Shown here: positions 32,569 through 41,572 of the stretch, in pieces
How the letters are laid out: every line of letters begins with the position of its first letter
Numbering within the stretch: the stretch's first letter is position 1
Origin: an uncultured Acetatifactor sp.
GTDB lineage: Bacteria > Bacillota > Clostridia > Lachnospirales > Lachnospiraceae
Assembly (NCBI GenBank): GCA_910584375.1
Contig: CAJUAH010000002.1
Location: 219,157 to 283,156 of the forward strand
DNA length: 64,000 bases
Reading direction: 5' to 3'
Position numbers and translations under genes: made by a program
The notes under the pieces: model-generated
Seen by the model: only the letters and a program-made list of their open reading frames with translations
The model's database searches: none
Told to the model about the DNA's origin: nothing

Positions 32569-33732
32569 CTATACGGACATCAGGTCTCCGGCTCTGAGAT
32601 AGATCCGGGGAACCCGGGGGCTTAAGTCGCACATCAACTCATAATTGAATCTCCCGGACAGCGCGCCCAGCTCCTGGGCCGTTATCTCCTCCGGCCCGTC
32701 CCGGCCCAGCAGCAGCACCGGTTCCCCCTCTCTGACCTGGGGCAGACCGGTGATATCCACCATAAACTGATCCATGCAAACCCTTCCCAGGATGGGCGCC
32801 CTCCTACCCCGGATCAAAACGCTGCCCTTTGAGGAAAGGCTCCTGGGATATCCGTCGCCGTAGCCCACGGGCACCGTTCCCACCCGCATGGGCTCCGTAG
32901 CCGTGAAAGTGCCGCCATAGCTGATGCTCTGCCCCGGCTCCACCGCCTTGACATAGACCAGATGGCTGTGCAGGGACAGCGCGGGCCGCAGCCAGTCCGC
33001 CTCCCCCGCCATTTCCTCAGAGGGGCAGAGGCCGTAGAGGATGATCCCTGCCCGCACCATATCAAACCGCGCCTGGGGCAGCCTGACGATTCCCGCGCTG
33101 TTGGAGACATGGAGACAGGGGATCCTCCTGCCCAAATCCGCCTGAACCATCTCTGCAAACTCCGTAAAACGCTCCGTCTGTTTCAGCGTGTAGGTCATAT
33201 CCCTCTCATCCGCTTTGGCAAAATGCGTGAAGATCCCCTCCAACTCCAGATATTCGGATCCGGCAATCCGCCGCAGGAAGGCAAGGCTCTCCTCACAGGG
33301 TCTGATCCCGATCCTGCCCATCCCTGTGTCCACCTTCACATGCACATATGCCTTTTTGCCCACTCGCCGCGCCGTCTCCTCCAGAATCTCCAGCGTATCC
33401 TCCCGAAATACCGTCATCCGCACATCCCGGCGTATCAATTCCTCATAGGCGTAGGGAAATGTGTATCCCAGGATCAGTATGGGTTTCCCGATCCCCGCGC
33501 CCCGCAGCTCTAACGCCTCCTCCGCGGTGGCCGTAGCAAAGCCCCCCACTGTGTCCATATCCTCTATGGCCCTGGCAATGGGCACGCTGCCGTGTCCGTA
33601 TCCGTCGCATTTCACCACCGCCAACACCTTCGTTCGCTCCGTCCGTCTGCCGATCTGTTCCAGATTGGCCCTGACCGCGTCCAGATCTATCTGCGCGTAC
33701 ACCCTGCTGTATTCCCATTCTCTGCTATCCAT
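32569..33732 (-). CDS. alr: Alanine racemase
   Basis: A 387-residue PLP-dependent enzyme that converts L- to D-alanine for peptidoglycan. The PLP Lys is K41 in VVKCDGYGHG (most relatives have KANAYGHG), and the second catalytic base is the Tyr of SYGGTFTA, followed by GYGDGYPR and the substrate loop VCMDQFMVD. Length is normal. A TGAGG-type site precedes the ATG. It begins 15 bases after nnr and is followed by mazF. Confidence 0.97.
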   Translation of the reverse strand: MDSREWEYSRVYAQIDLDAVRANLEQIGRRTERTKVLAVVKCDGYGHGSVPIARAIEDMDTVGGFATATAEEALELRGAGIGKPILILGYTFPYAYEELIRRDVRMTVFREDTLEILEETARRVGKKAYVHVKVDTGMGRIGIRPCEESLAFLRRIAGSEYLELEGIFTHFAKADERDMTYTLKQTERFTEFAEMVQADLGRRIPCLHVSNSAGIVRLPQARFDMVRAGIILYGLCPSEEMAGEADWLRPALSLHSHLVYVKAVEPGQSISYGGTFTATEPMRVGTVPVGYGDGYPRSLSSKGSVLIRGRRAPILGRVCMDQFMVDITGLPQVREGEPVLLLGRDGPEEITAQELGALSGRFNYELMCDLSPRVPRIYLRAGDLMSV

Positions 33733-33747
33733 AACAACCTCATTCCT

Positions 33748-35274
33748 CTATTTTTGCATCCATTCCGGGCCGCCCAGAACCGACGGTATGGCCTGGGCCA
33801 GATCGCCCGCCGCCATGCCGTAACTGCTGCGCCGGTCCGCCGCCAGTTCCCCGGCCAGGCCATGCAGATACACCCCCACGCTGGCCGCTGTGAAGGCATC
33901 CGCCCCCTGGGCCAGCAGAGCGGCTATGATACCGCTGAGCACATCGCCGCTGCCGGCGGTTCCCATGCCGCTGTCCCCCCGCAGGTTGACACAGCAGGCT
34001 CCCTGCTCCCGACAGATCAGCGTCCGGGCGCCCTTGCATACCAGGACGCAGTGCAGATCCCGCGCAAGGGTCCGGGCGGCATGCTCCCTGTCCTCCCGTA
34101 TCTGGGCCACACTCCCGCCGCTGAGACGGGCCATCTCCCCTTCATGGGGCGTCAGGATCAGATCTCTTCCGCTCTTTCCCTGTTCGGCAACCAAAAGCTG
34201 CAGACCCATGTCCCCGGCTATCAGATTCAGCGCGTCCGCGTCCAGCACCAGCGGCAGACGGCTCTCCCGCAGAATACCCTCCAATATCTCTCTGGCACGG
34301 CGGCCCCTGCCCAGCCCCGGACCCACCGCCGCCACATCCGCCCACTCGCATCCCTGCCGCCAGCTCTCCGGCTCCGTCCACAGGGCCTCCGGAGCCGCCG
34401 CCTGTACGATCCCCCTGTTTTCCTCCGGACAGGCAACCTTCACCATGCCCGCCCCGGTGCGGTAGGCTGCCTGGGCGGCCAGCACCGCCGCGCCCGGCAT
34501 CTGTTCAAAACCGGCGACCAGCAGTACTTTCCCAAAGTCTCCTTTGTGCCCGTCCGCTCTGCGGGGCGGTAACAGCCGTGTCACAGGCTCGTCGTAATAG
34601 AACATCCCCGGCGTCTCTCCCGCCGCCTCGAAACAGGTGTGGTTGATGCCGATCTCCCGGACTGTCACCTCCCCGGCATACTCTGCGCCGGGATAGTAGA
34701 GCAGACCTTTTTTCGCCCAGCCGAAGGTTACGGTCTTATCCGCTTTCACGGCCTCCCCCAGAATCTTTCCCGTCTGTGCCTCCACGCCGCTGGGTACGTC
34801 CACGGCCAGTTTATACCCGCCCCTGCGGTTAAACTCCTGCACGATCCCCGCGTACTCGCCCTGGATCTGCCGGGACAGCCCGATGCCGAACAGGGCATCC
34901 ACCATTACAGTATATTCCTCCGGGGGCCAGTTGCTGACCATCCGCACCGGATAATATCCGATAATTTTATACTGCCTCTCCCACTCCCGGGTACTGTGGC
35001 CGGTCAGTCCCGCCTGATACACCGTCGCCTTCCAGCCCGCCAGAGACAGTATCCTGGCCAGCGCCAGGCCGTCCGCCCCGTTGTTGCCGCAGCCCGCCAC
35101 CACTAAAACCCTCTTCTCCGCCTCCCGCAGATCCTCTCCCTCGGCCCACTGCCGGATCTCGTCGGCCACCGCCATGGCCGCCCGTTCCTGGAGTACCAAA
35201 GACGGCATCCCCACGGTGTCCATAACCGCCTCCTCATAGCGTCTCATCTCCTGGGCATCCACAGCATATCTCAT
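33748..35274 (-). CDS. nnr: Bifunctional NAD(P)H-hydrate repair enzyme Nnr
   Basis: A 508-residue fusion. The N-terminal 215 residues are the epimerase (CGNNGADGLALARIL, VDALFGIGLSRQI), which interconverts R and S forms of NAD(P)H hydrate. The C-terminal 280 residues are the ADP/ATP-dependent dehydratase (GDFGKVLLVAG, PHEGEMARLSG, GDSGMGTAGSGDVLSG), which restores NAD(P)H. The fusion is usual in Clostridia. AGGGAGG precedes the ATG. It lies directly before alr; the nnr-alr-mazF order is common in Firmicutes. Confidence 0.96.
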   Translation of the reverse strand: MRYAVDAQEMRRYEEAVMDTVGMPSLVLQERAAMAVADEIRQWAEGEDLREAEKRVLVVAGCGNNGADGLALARILSLAGWKATVYQAGLTGHSTREWERQYKIIGYYPVRMVSNWPPEEYTVMVDALFGIGLSRQIQGEYAGIVQEFNRRGGYKLAVDVPSGVEAQTGKILGEAVKADKTVTFGWAKKGLLYYPGAEYAGEVTVREIGINHTCFEAAGETPGMFYYDEPVTRLLPPRRADGHKGDFGKVLLVAGFEQMPGAAVLAAQAAYRTGAGMVKVACPEENRGIVQAAAPEALWTEPESWRQGCEWADVAAVGPGLGRGRRAREILEGILRESRLPLVLDADALNLIAGDMGLQLLVAEQGKSGRDLILTPHEGEMARLSGGSVAQIREDREHAARTLARDLHCVLVCKGARTLICREQGACCVNLRGDSGMGTAGSGDVLSGIIAALLAQGADAFTAASVGVYLHGLAGELAADRRSSYGMAAGDLAQAIPSVLGGPEWMQK

Positions 35275-35303
35275 ACAAACCTCCCTGCTCTCTCCCCAAA
35301 AAG

Positions 35304-35328
35304 AGGACCGTCACAGTATGGCAGTCCT
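35304..35328 (-). terminator. Terminator after the coiled-coil gene
   Basis: A 7-bp stem (35304-35310 with 35322-35328, one G-U pair) with CTTTTT after it on the minus strand, 14 bases beyond the stop at 35342. Confidence 0.65.
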
Positions 35329-35341
35329 TTCCCTGAGAATT

Positions 35342-36061
35342 CTATTTCTTGCCTGTCTCCGCTTTCTTATCTCCATTTTTGGGATCCCCGTTTTTTTGAT
35401 CCCCGGCCTTATCCCCCTCGTTTTTTTTGTTCCCGGCGCTGCTCTGCTGGGAAACGGCCAGGGGATCATACTTCATATCAAACAGGTCTATAACGTCCGC
35501 CCCGAACAAATCGTGCATATATGTATAAATCTGGCGGTTCTGATATTCCATCTCCTGCTTGCGCACTAGATTCTTTTTGAGTTCTATACGGATATATTTG
35601 ACCCATTGGGCAATCTCTGTGATTTGCTGCGTATTCTCCCGCATACTCTCGTAACAGTAATCCATCGTCGCCAGCATAAGGGCATGGTTGACCTGTTCGA
35701 TCTGTCTGGGAAGATCCAGCAGTTCGTCCTGGTATACCTCCAGTTTCTCGTTGCACTCCTGAATCAACCGCTTATGCTCGTCCAGTTTTTTCTCCAGAGA
35801 CTTATTCCGCCCCTGCTCCAGCTCGTTGGCCATGGACACAATCTCATCCATCAGCTTTTTTTTCAGCTTTCTGATATTTTTGGAGTCCACATTCAACTGG
35901 CCCTGCCGCTGTACCAGTTCATTGAGCCTTTTCTCCTGCTCCTGTATCCTGGGCAGCTCCGCCAGATTCCGAAACAGCTTATACCATTTGTTATCCAGCG
36001 TCAGCACGGGCACCTTTTTCCCGGCCAGCGCCTGTTCATACAGTTCCGACTTGTCTCCCAC
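35342..36061 (-). CDS. Coiled-coil hypothetical protein
   Basis: A 239-residue soluble protein with a GTG start (36059-36061). Residues 40-150 are strongly charged with heptad Leu/Ile spacing (NIRKLKKKLMDEIVSMANEL and similar), a long coiled coil. Residues 150-200 hold a more globular part with YTYMHDLFGADVIDLFDMKY. The last 35 residues are a Lys/Asp/Gly/Asn-rich low-complexity tail. There is no signal peptide. I recall related proteins next to rex in other Lachnospiraceae, with no known function. It starts 27 bases after rex. Confidence 0.7.
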   Translation of the reverse strand: MGDKSELYEQALAGKKVPVLTLDNKWYKLFRNLAELPRIQEQEKRLNELVQRQGQLNVDSKNIRKLKKKLMDEIVSMANELEQGRNKSLEKKLDEHKRLIQECNEKLEVYQDELLDLPRQIEQVNHALMLATMDYCYESMRENTQQITEIAQWVKYIRIELKKNLVRKQEMEYQNRQIYTYMHDLFGADVIDLFDMKYDPLAVSQQSSAGNKKNEGDKAGDQKNGDPKNGDKKAETGKK

Positions 36062-36088
36062 TACGCATCCGTCCTTTCACTTGCGCTG

Positions 36089-36733
36089 TCAATGTCCGTT
36101 CTCCTGAAGATACCTGTTGATATTGTAGGACAGTTTCATCAGACTGTCCGACAGGTGTACGTTCTCCACCAGAACCCCCTCCGGCACGTTCAGATCCACA
36201 TGGGCGAAATTCCAAATAGCCCTGATACCGTTGCGAACCAGGCATTCCGCCACTTCCACCGCGCTGGACTTGGGGATTGCCAGCACCGCTATGTCTATAT
36301 CGTTGTCCCTGATAAACTGCTCCATCTCCACCATGGGCTGCACCCGGATCCCCCGGACCTCCCTGCCCGCCAGCGCCGGATTCTTGTCAAATATCCCGCT
36401 GAATATAAATCCACGGCGTTCAAAGTTCAGGTATCCCCCCAGCGCCTGCCCCAGATTGCCGGCGCCGACGATAATAAAGCGGTGTTTCTGATCCAGCCCC
36501 AGGATCCTGCTGATTTCCCTGTACAGATACTCCACATTGTATCCGTATCCCTGCTGTCCAAAGCCGCCGAAATTATTGAGATCCTGACGGATCTGTGAGG
36601 CTGTCACCTTCATCCTCTCGCTGAGTTCCTGGGAGGAAACCCTCTCCATGCCCTCGTCCCGCAGATCCCCCAGATACCTGAGATATCTGGGCAGCCTGCC
36701 GATCACTGCCTGGGAAATCTCCTTCTCTTCCAT
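36089..36733 (-). CDS. rex: Redox-sensing transcriptional repressor Rex
   Basis: A 214-residue Rex of normal length. The N-terminal winged helix has SSQELSERMKVTASQIRQDLNNFGGFG, which binds Rex boxes. The Rossmann domain with GAGNLGQAL (about residues 84-92) senses the NADH/NAD+ ratio. High NADH releases it from fermentation and hydrogenase promoters. The ATG at 36731-36733 has GGAGG; a TTG four codons upstream is less likely because it lies in the ribosome site. It has a consensus promoter. I saw no clear Rex box in front of it. Confidence 0.96.
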   Translation of the reverse strand: MEEKEISQAVIGRLPRYLRYLGDLRDEGMERVSSQELSERMKVTASQIRQDLNNFGGFGQQGYGYNVEYLYREISRILGLDQKHRFIIVGAGNLGQALGGYLNFERRGFIFSGIFDKNPALAGREVRGIRVQPMVEMEQFIRDNDIDIAVLAIPKSSAVEVAECLVRNGIRAIWNFAHVDLNVPEGVLVENVHLSDSLMKLSYNINRYLQENGH

Positions 36734-36792
36734 CCTATCCTCCAAATCCGAAAACCGACGCGGAGATCTATTATAGAACTCCAGTTAGATTC

Positions 36793-36821
36793 ATTATAGC
36801 TGAACGTTAAAAATATGTCAA
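36793..36821 (-). promoter_or_regulatory. rex promoter with consensus boxes
   Basis: On the minus strand TTGACA (36816-36821), 17-base spacer, TATAAT (36793-36798): both boxes match the sigma-A consensus exactly, so high basal transcription is expected. Confidence 0.85.
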
Positions 36822-36828
36822 TGAAAAC

Positions 36829-36866
36829 AAGGCCCCAGACAGGCATATGCTCCCCTCTGAGACCTT
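36829..36866 (-). terminator. icd operon terminator
   Basis: An 11-bp stem (36829-36839 with 36856-36866, two G-U pairs) is followed on the minus strand by TTGTTTT. It lies just after the icd stop and directly before the rex promoter. Confidence 0.75.
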
Positions 36867-36881
36867 TGATGAGTTTCTCTT

Positions 36882-38090
36882 CTACAGCAGACTTTCCAGC
36901 GTCTCCCGGATAGCCCTGATAAAGTCCAGGCTGCTTAACACCACCGGGTTCTCGCAGGTGGAGATGGAGGCCAGGGATCTCGTCATCTTACCGTCCTCCA
37001 CAGTCTTGATACAGGCCCGCTCCAGCTTTTCGCCGAAGGCGGTGAGCTCCGGTATATTGTCCAGCTCCCCTCTCTTTTTCAGCGCGCCGGTCCATGCAAA
37101 AATCGTGGCGATACCGTTGGTGGAAGTCTCCTCTCCCTTCAGATACTTGTAATAGTGCCGCTGCACCGTGCCGTGGGCCGCCTCATACTCGTATACGCCG
37201 TCGGGGGACACCAGCACCGAGGTCATCATGGACAGATCCCCGTAGGCCGTGGCCACCATATCAGACATGACGTCTCCGTCATAATTCTTACATGCCCAGA
37301 TAAAGCCGCCCTCGGAGCGTATCACCCTGGCCACGGCGTCGTCGATCAGGGTATAGAAATATTCGATCCCCAACTCCTGAAAACGCTCCCTGTACTCGCT
37401 GTCATAGATCTCCTGAAAGATATCCTTAAACGTGTGGTCATACTTTTTGGATATGGTATCCTTGGTGGCGAACCACAGATCCTGCCGGGTATCCAGCGCA
37501 TAGTTAAAGCAGGCGCGGGCAAAACTGGAGATGGATTTCTCCGTGTTGTGAATGCCCTGGAGGATGCCGGGGCCGGTAAACTCGTGAATGGTCTCCCGGA
37601 TCACGGCGCCGTCCTGCGCCGTGAACACCAGCTCCGCTTTGCCGGGGCCGGGCACTTTGATCTCGGTGTTTTTATACACATCTCCGTAAGCGTGTCTGGC
37701 GATGGTGATGGGCTTGTCCCATTTGTTCACATAGGGGACGATGCCCTTTATCAGGATCGGCGCGCGAAACACAGTGCCGTCCAGTATGGCCCGGATCGTC
37801 CCGTTGGGGCTCTTCCACATCTCCTTTAAGTTATATTCCGTCATTCTCGCCGCGTTGGGGGTGATAGTGGCGCATTTTACCGCCACGCCATATTTCTGTG
37901 TAGCCCTGGCAGAGTCCACCGTCACCTGGTCATCCGTCTCGTTGCGATGCTCCAGGCCCAGGTCATAATATTCGGTTTTCAGATCCACATAGGGCAGAAT
38001 CAGTTCCTCCTTGATCATCCGCCACAGGATCCGGGTCATCTCGTCTCCGTCCATCTCCACCAGCGGGGTTGTCATCTTGATCTTTTCCAT
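36882..38090 (-). CDS. icd: NADP-type isocitrate dehydrogenase
   Basis: A 402-residue enzyme of the homodimeric type II (eukaryote-like) subfamily. It oxidises isocitrate to 2-oxoglutarate. Visible marks are the N-terminal PLVEMDGDEMTRI, KSPNGTIRAILDGTVFR (substrate phosphate loop), YDGDVMSDMVATAYGDL with metal-binding Asp residues, and EAAHGTVQRHYY, which fixes NADP choice. The start at 38090 follows GGAGGAG. It is the last gene of the (Re)-citrate synthase - GntR - icd transcript; the pathway leads to glutamate. Confidence 0.96.
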   Translation of the reverse strand: MEKIKMTTPLVEMDGDEMTRILWRMIKEELILPYVDLKTEYYDLGLEHRNETDDQVTVDSARATQKYGVAVKCATITPNAARMTEYNLKEMWKSPNGTIRAILDGTVFRAPILIKGIVPYVNKWDKPITIARHAYGDVYKNTEIKVPGPGKAELVFTAQDGAVIRETIHEFTGPGILQGIHNTEKSISSFARACFNYALDTRQDLWFATKDTISKKYDHTFKDIFQEIYDSEYRERFQELGIEYFYTLIDDAVARVIRSEGGFIWACKNYDGDVMSDMVATAYGDLSMMTSVLVSPDGVYEYEAAHGTVQRHYYKYLKGEETSTNGIATIFAWTGALKKRGELDNIPELTAFGEKLERACIKTVEDGKMTRSLASISTCENPVVLSSLDFIRAIRETLESLL

Positions 38091-38135
38091 TTTGTCTCCT
38101 CCATTAGAGTTCCGCATGTTTTCAGTTCCGCATGT

Positions 38136-38846
38136 TTATTTGTTCTCAGCCATGTTTTTCTCATGATACGCCTCATGCAGGCCGTTCTTCACCATATTAT
38201 CATAGGCATTGATCATATGCCGGTTGGCCAGCTGCTCCGCCCGCTCCCCGTCGCCCGCCTTGATAGCCTGCAGGATCTCCTCGTGCTCCTCGTTGGACTT
38301 GGGGCCCCGGTTCTTGCTGGCCAGGGTCTTTCTGCGCACCCGCAATACATACTGGTGAAAATCCTTCAGCTGATGCTCCAGAATCTTGCTGTCGCAGGCC
38401 TCGTACATGATATCGTGAAAACGGTTATCCAGCTCCGCCAGCTGCTCCAGATGCCCCTTCTGGGCATGAAACTTGGACAGGTAGATATTCTCCTCCATCT
38501 CCGCCAGCTGCTCCTGGGTGATATGCTCCGTGGCCCAGCGGGCACAGAGTCCCTCCAACAGAGAACGGATCATATAGATATCCTTCACATCCTTCTCCGT
38601 GATCCCCGTCACATAGGCGCCCTTGTTGGGAATAATCTGTATCAGCCCTTCCAGCTCCAACTGCCGAAAAGCCTCCCGCACCGGCGTGCGGCTGACGCCT
38701 AATTCCTCGCCGATGGCTACCTCCTTGAGTTCCTCGTTCTCCTCGTATTTTCCGCTCAGAATATCCTCCCTGAGCTTGTGAAAAACCCTTCCCCGCAGAG
38801 AGTACTTGTCCGTGACCTCCTGCTTTACATCATAATTACTGCTCAT
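38136..38846 (-). CDS. GntR/FadR-family transcription regulator
   Basis: A 236-residue protein. Residues 15-85 are the winged helix of GntR type (LREDILSGKYEENEELKEVA and VSRTPVREAFRQLELEGLI). Residues 95-225 are the helical FCD effector domain (IRSLLEGLCARWATEH, LDNRFHDIMYEACDS), which often binds a carboxylate with a metal. The start at 38844-38846 overlaps the end of the (Re)-citrate synthase gene by 11 bases and uses GGAGG within it. As it lies between two citrate-pathway genes, it likely represses its own operon; the palindrome at 40327-40342 is a candidate site. Citrate or a related acid is a plausible ligand. Confidence 0.92.
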   Translation of the reverse strand: MSSNYDVKQEVTDKYSLRGRVFHKLREDILSGKYEENEELKEVAIGEELGVSRTPVREAFRQLELEGLIQIIPNKGAYVTGITEKDVKDIYMIRSLLEGLCARWATEHITQEQLAEMEENIYLSKFHAQKGHLEQLAELDNRFHDIMYEACDSKILEHQLKDFHQYVLRVRRKTLASKNRGPKSNEEHEEILQAIKAGDGERAEQLANRHMINAYDNMVKNGLHEAYHEKNMAENK

Positions 38847-40260
38847 CTCCGCCTCCGATGGTATATCCCTTTTCCTCACAGATCCGCTCCAGACAGGCGA
38901 CGATCTCCTCGTCCGTCAGCACCGTCACACGGCCCCCGGCGTACTCCTCGTCCACCCAGGCTTTGATCTCCCTGACCAGCGGGGAAGTCTTCTCCACCTG
39001 CCGCCCGTCCTTCAGCCTGTAGTACGTGTTGATCCAGTGAGCGATACCGGCCAGACCCGAAGTATTGGATATGGCGCACAGCACGGGACGGTTCAGGAAC
39101 TTTTCCGTGTCAAAGATATTGTAAATCTCCTCGTTTTTCAGCAGCCCGTCCGCATGGATGCCTGCCCGGGTCACGTTGAAATTCTTACCCACAAAGGGAG
39201 TTCTGGGAGGGATCTGATAGCCGATCTCCTTCTCATAATACTCCGCAAGCTCCGTGATCACCGTAGTATCCATGCCGTTTAGATCCCCCTTCAGCTGGGC
39301 ATACTCAAACACCATGGCCTCCAGCGGAGTGTTGCCCGTCCGCTCGCCGATGCCAAAGAGCGACGTATTGATGCCGGAACATCCGTAGAGCCACGCTGTG
39401 GTGGAGTTGGATACCGCCTTGTAAAAATCATTATGGCCGTGCCACTCGATCAGTTCGTGAGGCACACCCGCATGGGTATGTATGGCATAGATGATCCCCT
39501 GCACACTTCTGGGGATCACGGCGCCGGGATAATTGACGCCGTAGCCCATGGTATCGCAGGCCCGCACCTTGATGGGAATCTGGTACTCCTTCATCAGTTT
39601 CATCAGTTCCAGACAGAAAGGCACTACATAGCCATATATATCCGCCCTGGTGATATCCTCCAGATGACACCTGGGGCTGATTCCCTCCTCCAGGCAATCC
39701 CGGATCACACTGAGATAATGATCCATCGCCTGCCTTCTGGTCATCTTCAATTTCAAAAAAATATGATAGTCCGAGCAGGATACCAGTATGCCGGTCTCCT
39801 TCATACCGATCTCTTTGACCAGTTTGAAATCCTCCCTGCTGGCCCGGATCCAGCTGGTCACTTCCGGAAACTGATACCCTCTCTCCATACATTTGTAAAC
39901 GGCGTCCCTGTCCTTTTTGCTGTACAGGAAAAATTCGCTGGCCCTGACCATACCGTTGGGGCCGCCCAGCCGGTGCAGATAATCGTAGATCGTCATAATC
40001 TGCTCCGTGGTGTAGGGCGCTCTGGACTGCTGTCCGTCCCGGAAAGTGGTGTCCGTGATCCAGATCTCTCTGGGCATATTGTGAGGCACGATCCTGTCAT
40101 TGAACGGTATCTTGGGAATCTCCGAATAAGGAAACATATTGCGGAAGACATTGGGCTTGGACACATCGTCCAATATATACATATGCTCCTCGATCTCCAG
40201 CAGATTGTTGTGCTGGTTCATCGTCACCGGACGGTTCTGGAAGGCTTCATTATCTCTCAT
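38836..40260 (-). CDS. (Re)-citrate synthase / homocitrate-synthase-like protein
   Basis: A 474-residue DRE-TIM metallolyase. The catalytic start is ITDTTFRDGQQSRAPYT, with metal His residues in EWHGHNDFYKAV and RAGIHADG. It is much like the (Re)-citrate synthase of Clostridium kluyveri, which condenses acetyl-CoA and oxaloacetate in anaerobes that lack the Si-type enzyme. A homocitrate synthase or isopropylmalate synthase reading is possible from sequence alone, but being in one operon with icd favours citrate. The start at 40260 follows AGGAGGAG; the frame stays open 19 codons upstream. Confidence 0.88.
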   Translation of the reverse strand: MRDNEAFQNRPVTMNQHNNLLEIEEHMYILDDVSKPNVFRNMFPYSEIPKIPFNDRIVPHNMPREIWITDTTFRDGQQSRAPYTTEQIMTIYDYLHRLGGPNGMVRASEFFLYSKKDRDAVYKCMERGYQFPEVTSWIRASREDFKLVKEIGMKETGILVSCSDYHIFLKLKMTRRQAMDHYLSVIRDCLEEGISPRCHLEDITRADIYGYVVPFCLELMKLMKEYQIPIKVRACDTMGYGVNYPGAVIPRSVQGIIYAIHTHAGVPHELIEWHGHNDFYKAVSNSTTAWLYGCSGINTSLFGIGERTGNTPLEAMVFEYAQLKGDLNGMDTTVITELAEYYEKEIGYQIPPRTPFVGKNFNVTRAGIHADGLLKNEEIYNIFDTEKFLNRPVLCAISNTSGLAGIAHWINTYYRLKDGRQVEKTSPLVREIKAWVDEEYAGGRVTVLTDEEIVACLERICEEKGYTIGGGDEQ

Positions 40261-40326
40261 GATTTCTCCTCCTGGTATAGGCTCTTCCCGTTTACCTGCC
40301 GGGAGCAGCCCCCTCAATCTATTATC

Positions 40327-40361
40327 TGTATAAGTGTATACAATTATACCGGATATGTCAA
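40327..40361 (-). promoter_or_regulatory. Promoter of the citrate operon with a palindromic operator
   Basis: On the minus strand TTGACA (40356-40361), 17-base spacer, TACACT (40333-40338). The palindrome TGTATA-4 bases-TATACA (40327-40342) covers the -10 box. GntR-family operators are often of this GTATAC-like type. Confidence 0.75.
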
Positions 40362-40406
40362 TAGATTTCTTCCCTGAAATTTACGCCTGAATCCTTGATC
40401 TGCATC

Positions 40407-41318
40407 TTATAAAAGATTACGCAGATTCACCATTCCCCATCCCTGCTGATTCCACGCTTCTCCCAGATCCCGTGCCGAGTAGATCAGTCTCTCCCGCACC
40501 TGGTCGTTGGACAGATAGGGTTCCTTTTGAAGCAGCAGCGCGGCGCAACCCGATACGATGGGCGTCGCCATGGATGTGCCGCTCTTGGCCACATAATATC
40601 TCCACTGTCCCTTTTCCCGGTAAAACGCGTTACAGGATATGATATCCGTTCCCGGCGCCACCAGATCCGGCTTACGAATGCGCCCGCCCTCCTGTCCCCT
40701 CCCGGAGTACAGGCTGCAGCTGCCCGGTTCCCCCCGGCGGTAGTTTCCGTCGTGGCATCCCACCATGATCACCTTCTCCCCGTTTCCCACGGCGGAGATC
40801 GTATTCTCTCCCGGTCCCTTATTGCCCGCCGCGCATACCACTACCAGCCCCAGTTTCCACAGCCGCTGTATGGCTCCGGCCAGTTCCGCAACCTTCCTGC
40901 CGTCTTTAAGCTGGCCTATTCCCACAGAGATATTCACGATACGTATGTCATACGATTTGTAATTCCTCTCCACAAACAGAATCCCCTGCAGCATATGCTC
41001 CATACTGCCGTCTCCGCGGTAGTCCAGCACCTTGCAGACCACCAAACGGCTGTCAGGCGCAATCCCTCTGTATCTGCCGTCTGACATACGGCCGCTGCCG
41101 CACAGAATACCGCACACATGCGTGCCATGTCCGTTATCGTCATAGCAGGCCGTCTCTCTGCCGTCCGCCTGCACAAAATCAAAAAAGGCGTCTACGCGCC
41201 CCGCCAGATCAGGATGCTGCGCCATACCCGTATCCAGAACCGCTATCGTTATGCCGTGCCTCTGCCAGGATCTTAAATCTATGCGCTCCGCCCCGATCTC
41301 CTTTCTGACCCGCTGCAT
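40407..41318 (-). CDS. Subtilisin-like S8 serine peptidase
   Basis: A 303-residue subtilase when started at the ATG at 41316-41318, which has a GGGGGA site. The triad is Asp29 (VLDTGM), His64 (NGHGTHVCG) and Ser249 (SGTSMATP). The oxyanion Asn is in AAGNKGPGENT. No signal peptide or propeptide is seen in this form, which resembles intracellular subtilisins. The frame is open up to 41516, but that extension has poor starts and no signal peptide either. It lies downstream of the sortase operon but is separated by a strong terminator, so it is probably a separate unit. Confidence 0.9.
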   Translation of the reverse strand: MQRVRKEIGAERIDLRSWQRHGITIAVLDTGMAQHPDLAGRVDAFFDFVQADGRETACYDDNGHGTHVCGILCGSGRMSDGRYRGIAPDSRLVVCKVLDYRGDGSMEHMLQGILFVERNYKSYDIRIVNISVGIGQLKDGRKVAELAGAIQRLWKLGLVVVCAAGNKGPGENTISAVGNGEKVIMVGCHDGNYRRGEPGSCSLYSGRGQEGGRIRKPDLVAPGTDIISCNAFYREKGQWRYYVAKSGTSMATPIVSGCAALLLQKEPYLSNDQVRERLIYSARDLGEAWNQQGWGMVNLRNLL

Positions 41319-41533
41319 TTTAAAATCTTCCCCCGATTCCGTCACTCTGCCAGGCGCTGCGGGATATCCGGGATACCTCTCCGCGATCCTCCCCACAGTC
41401 GCCCATTTACTTATAAGATATGACACTCGAGGGTAATCTGCCATATCAAAGCACAGGCCAAACGCTCCCCGGGGCAGGGCAGAATGCACACCGCAAAAAA
41501 ACCGTATATCCTGCAATGCGGCCTTATAACGGC

Positions 41534-41572
41534 AAAAAAGAAAAGGCCGGTCAGACCAGCCCTTTCTTTTTT
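41534..41572 (-). terminator. Terminator overlapping the end of the second LRR gene
   Basis: An 18-bp stem with two G-U pairs and a 3-base loop (arms 41534-41551 and 41555-41572), ending in TTTTTT on the minus strand. The first arm also encodes the last residues KKKGLV of the LRR protein. Confidence 0.9.

Noticed and set aside
36734..36828. Rex operator in front of rex
   Set aside because: No TTGTGAAA-like palindrome was seen; only a consensus sigma-A promoter.
40407..41318. Subtilase as a member of the sortase operon
   Set aside because: A strong 18-bp terminator with a T run ends the sortase transcript before it, and the protein has no sorting signal.
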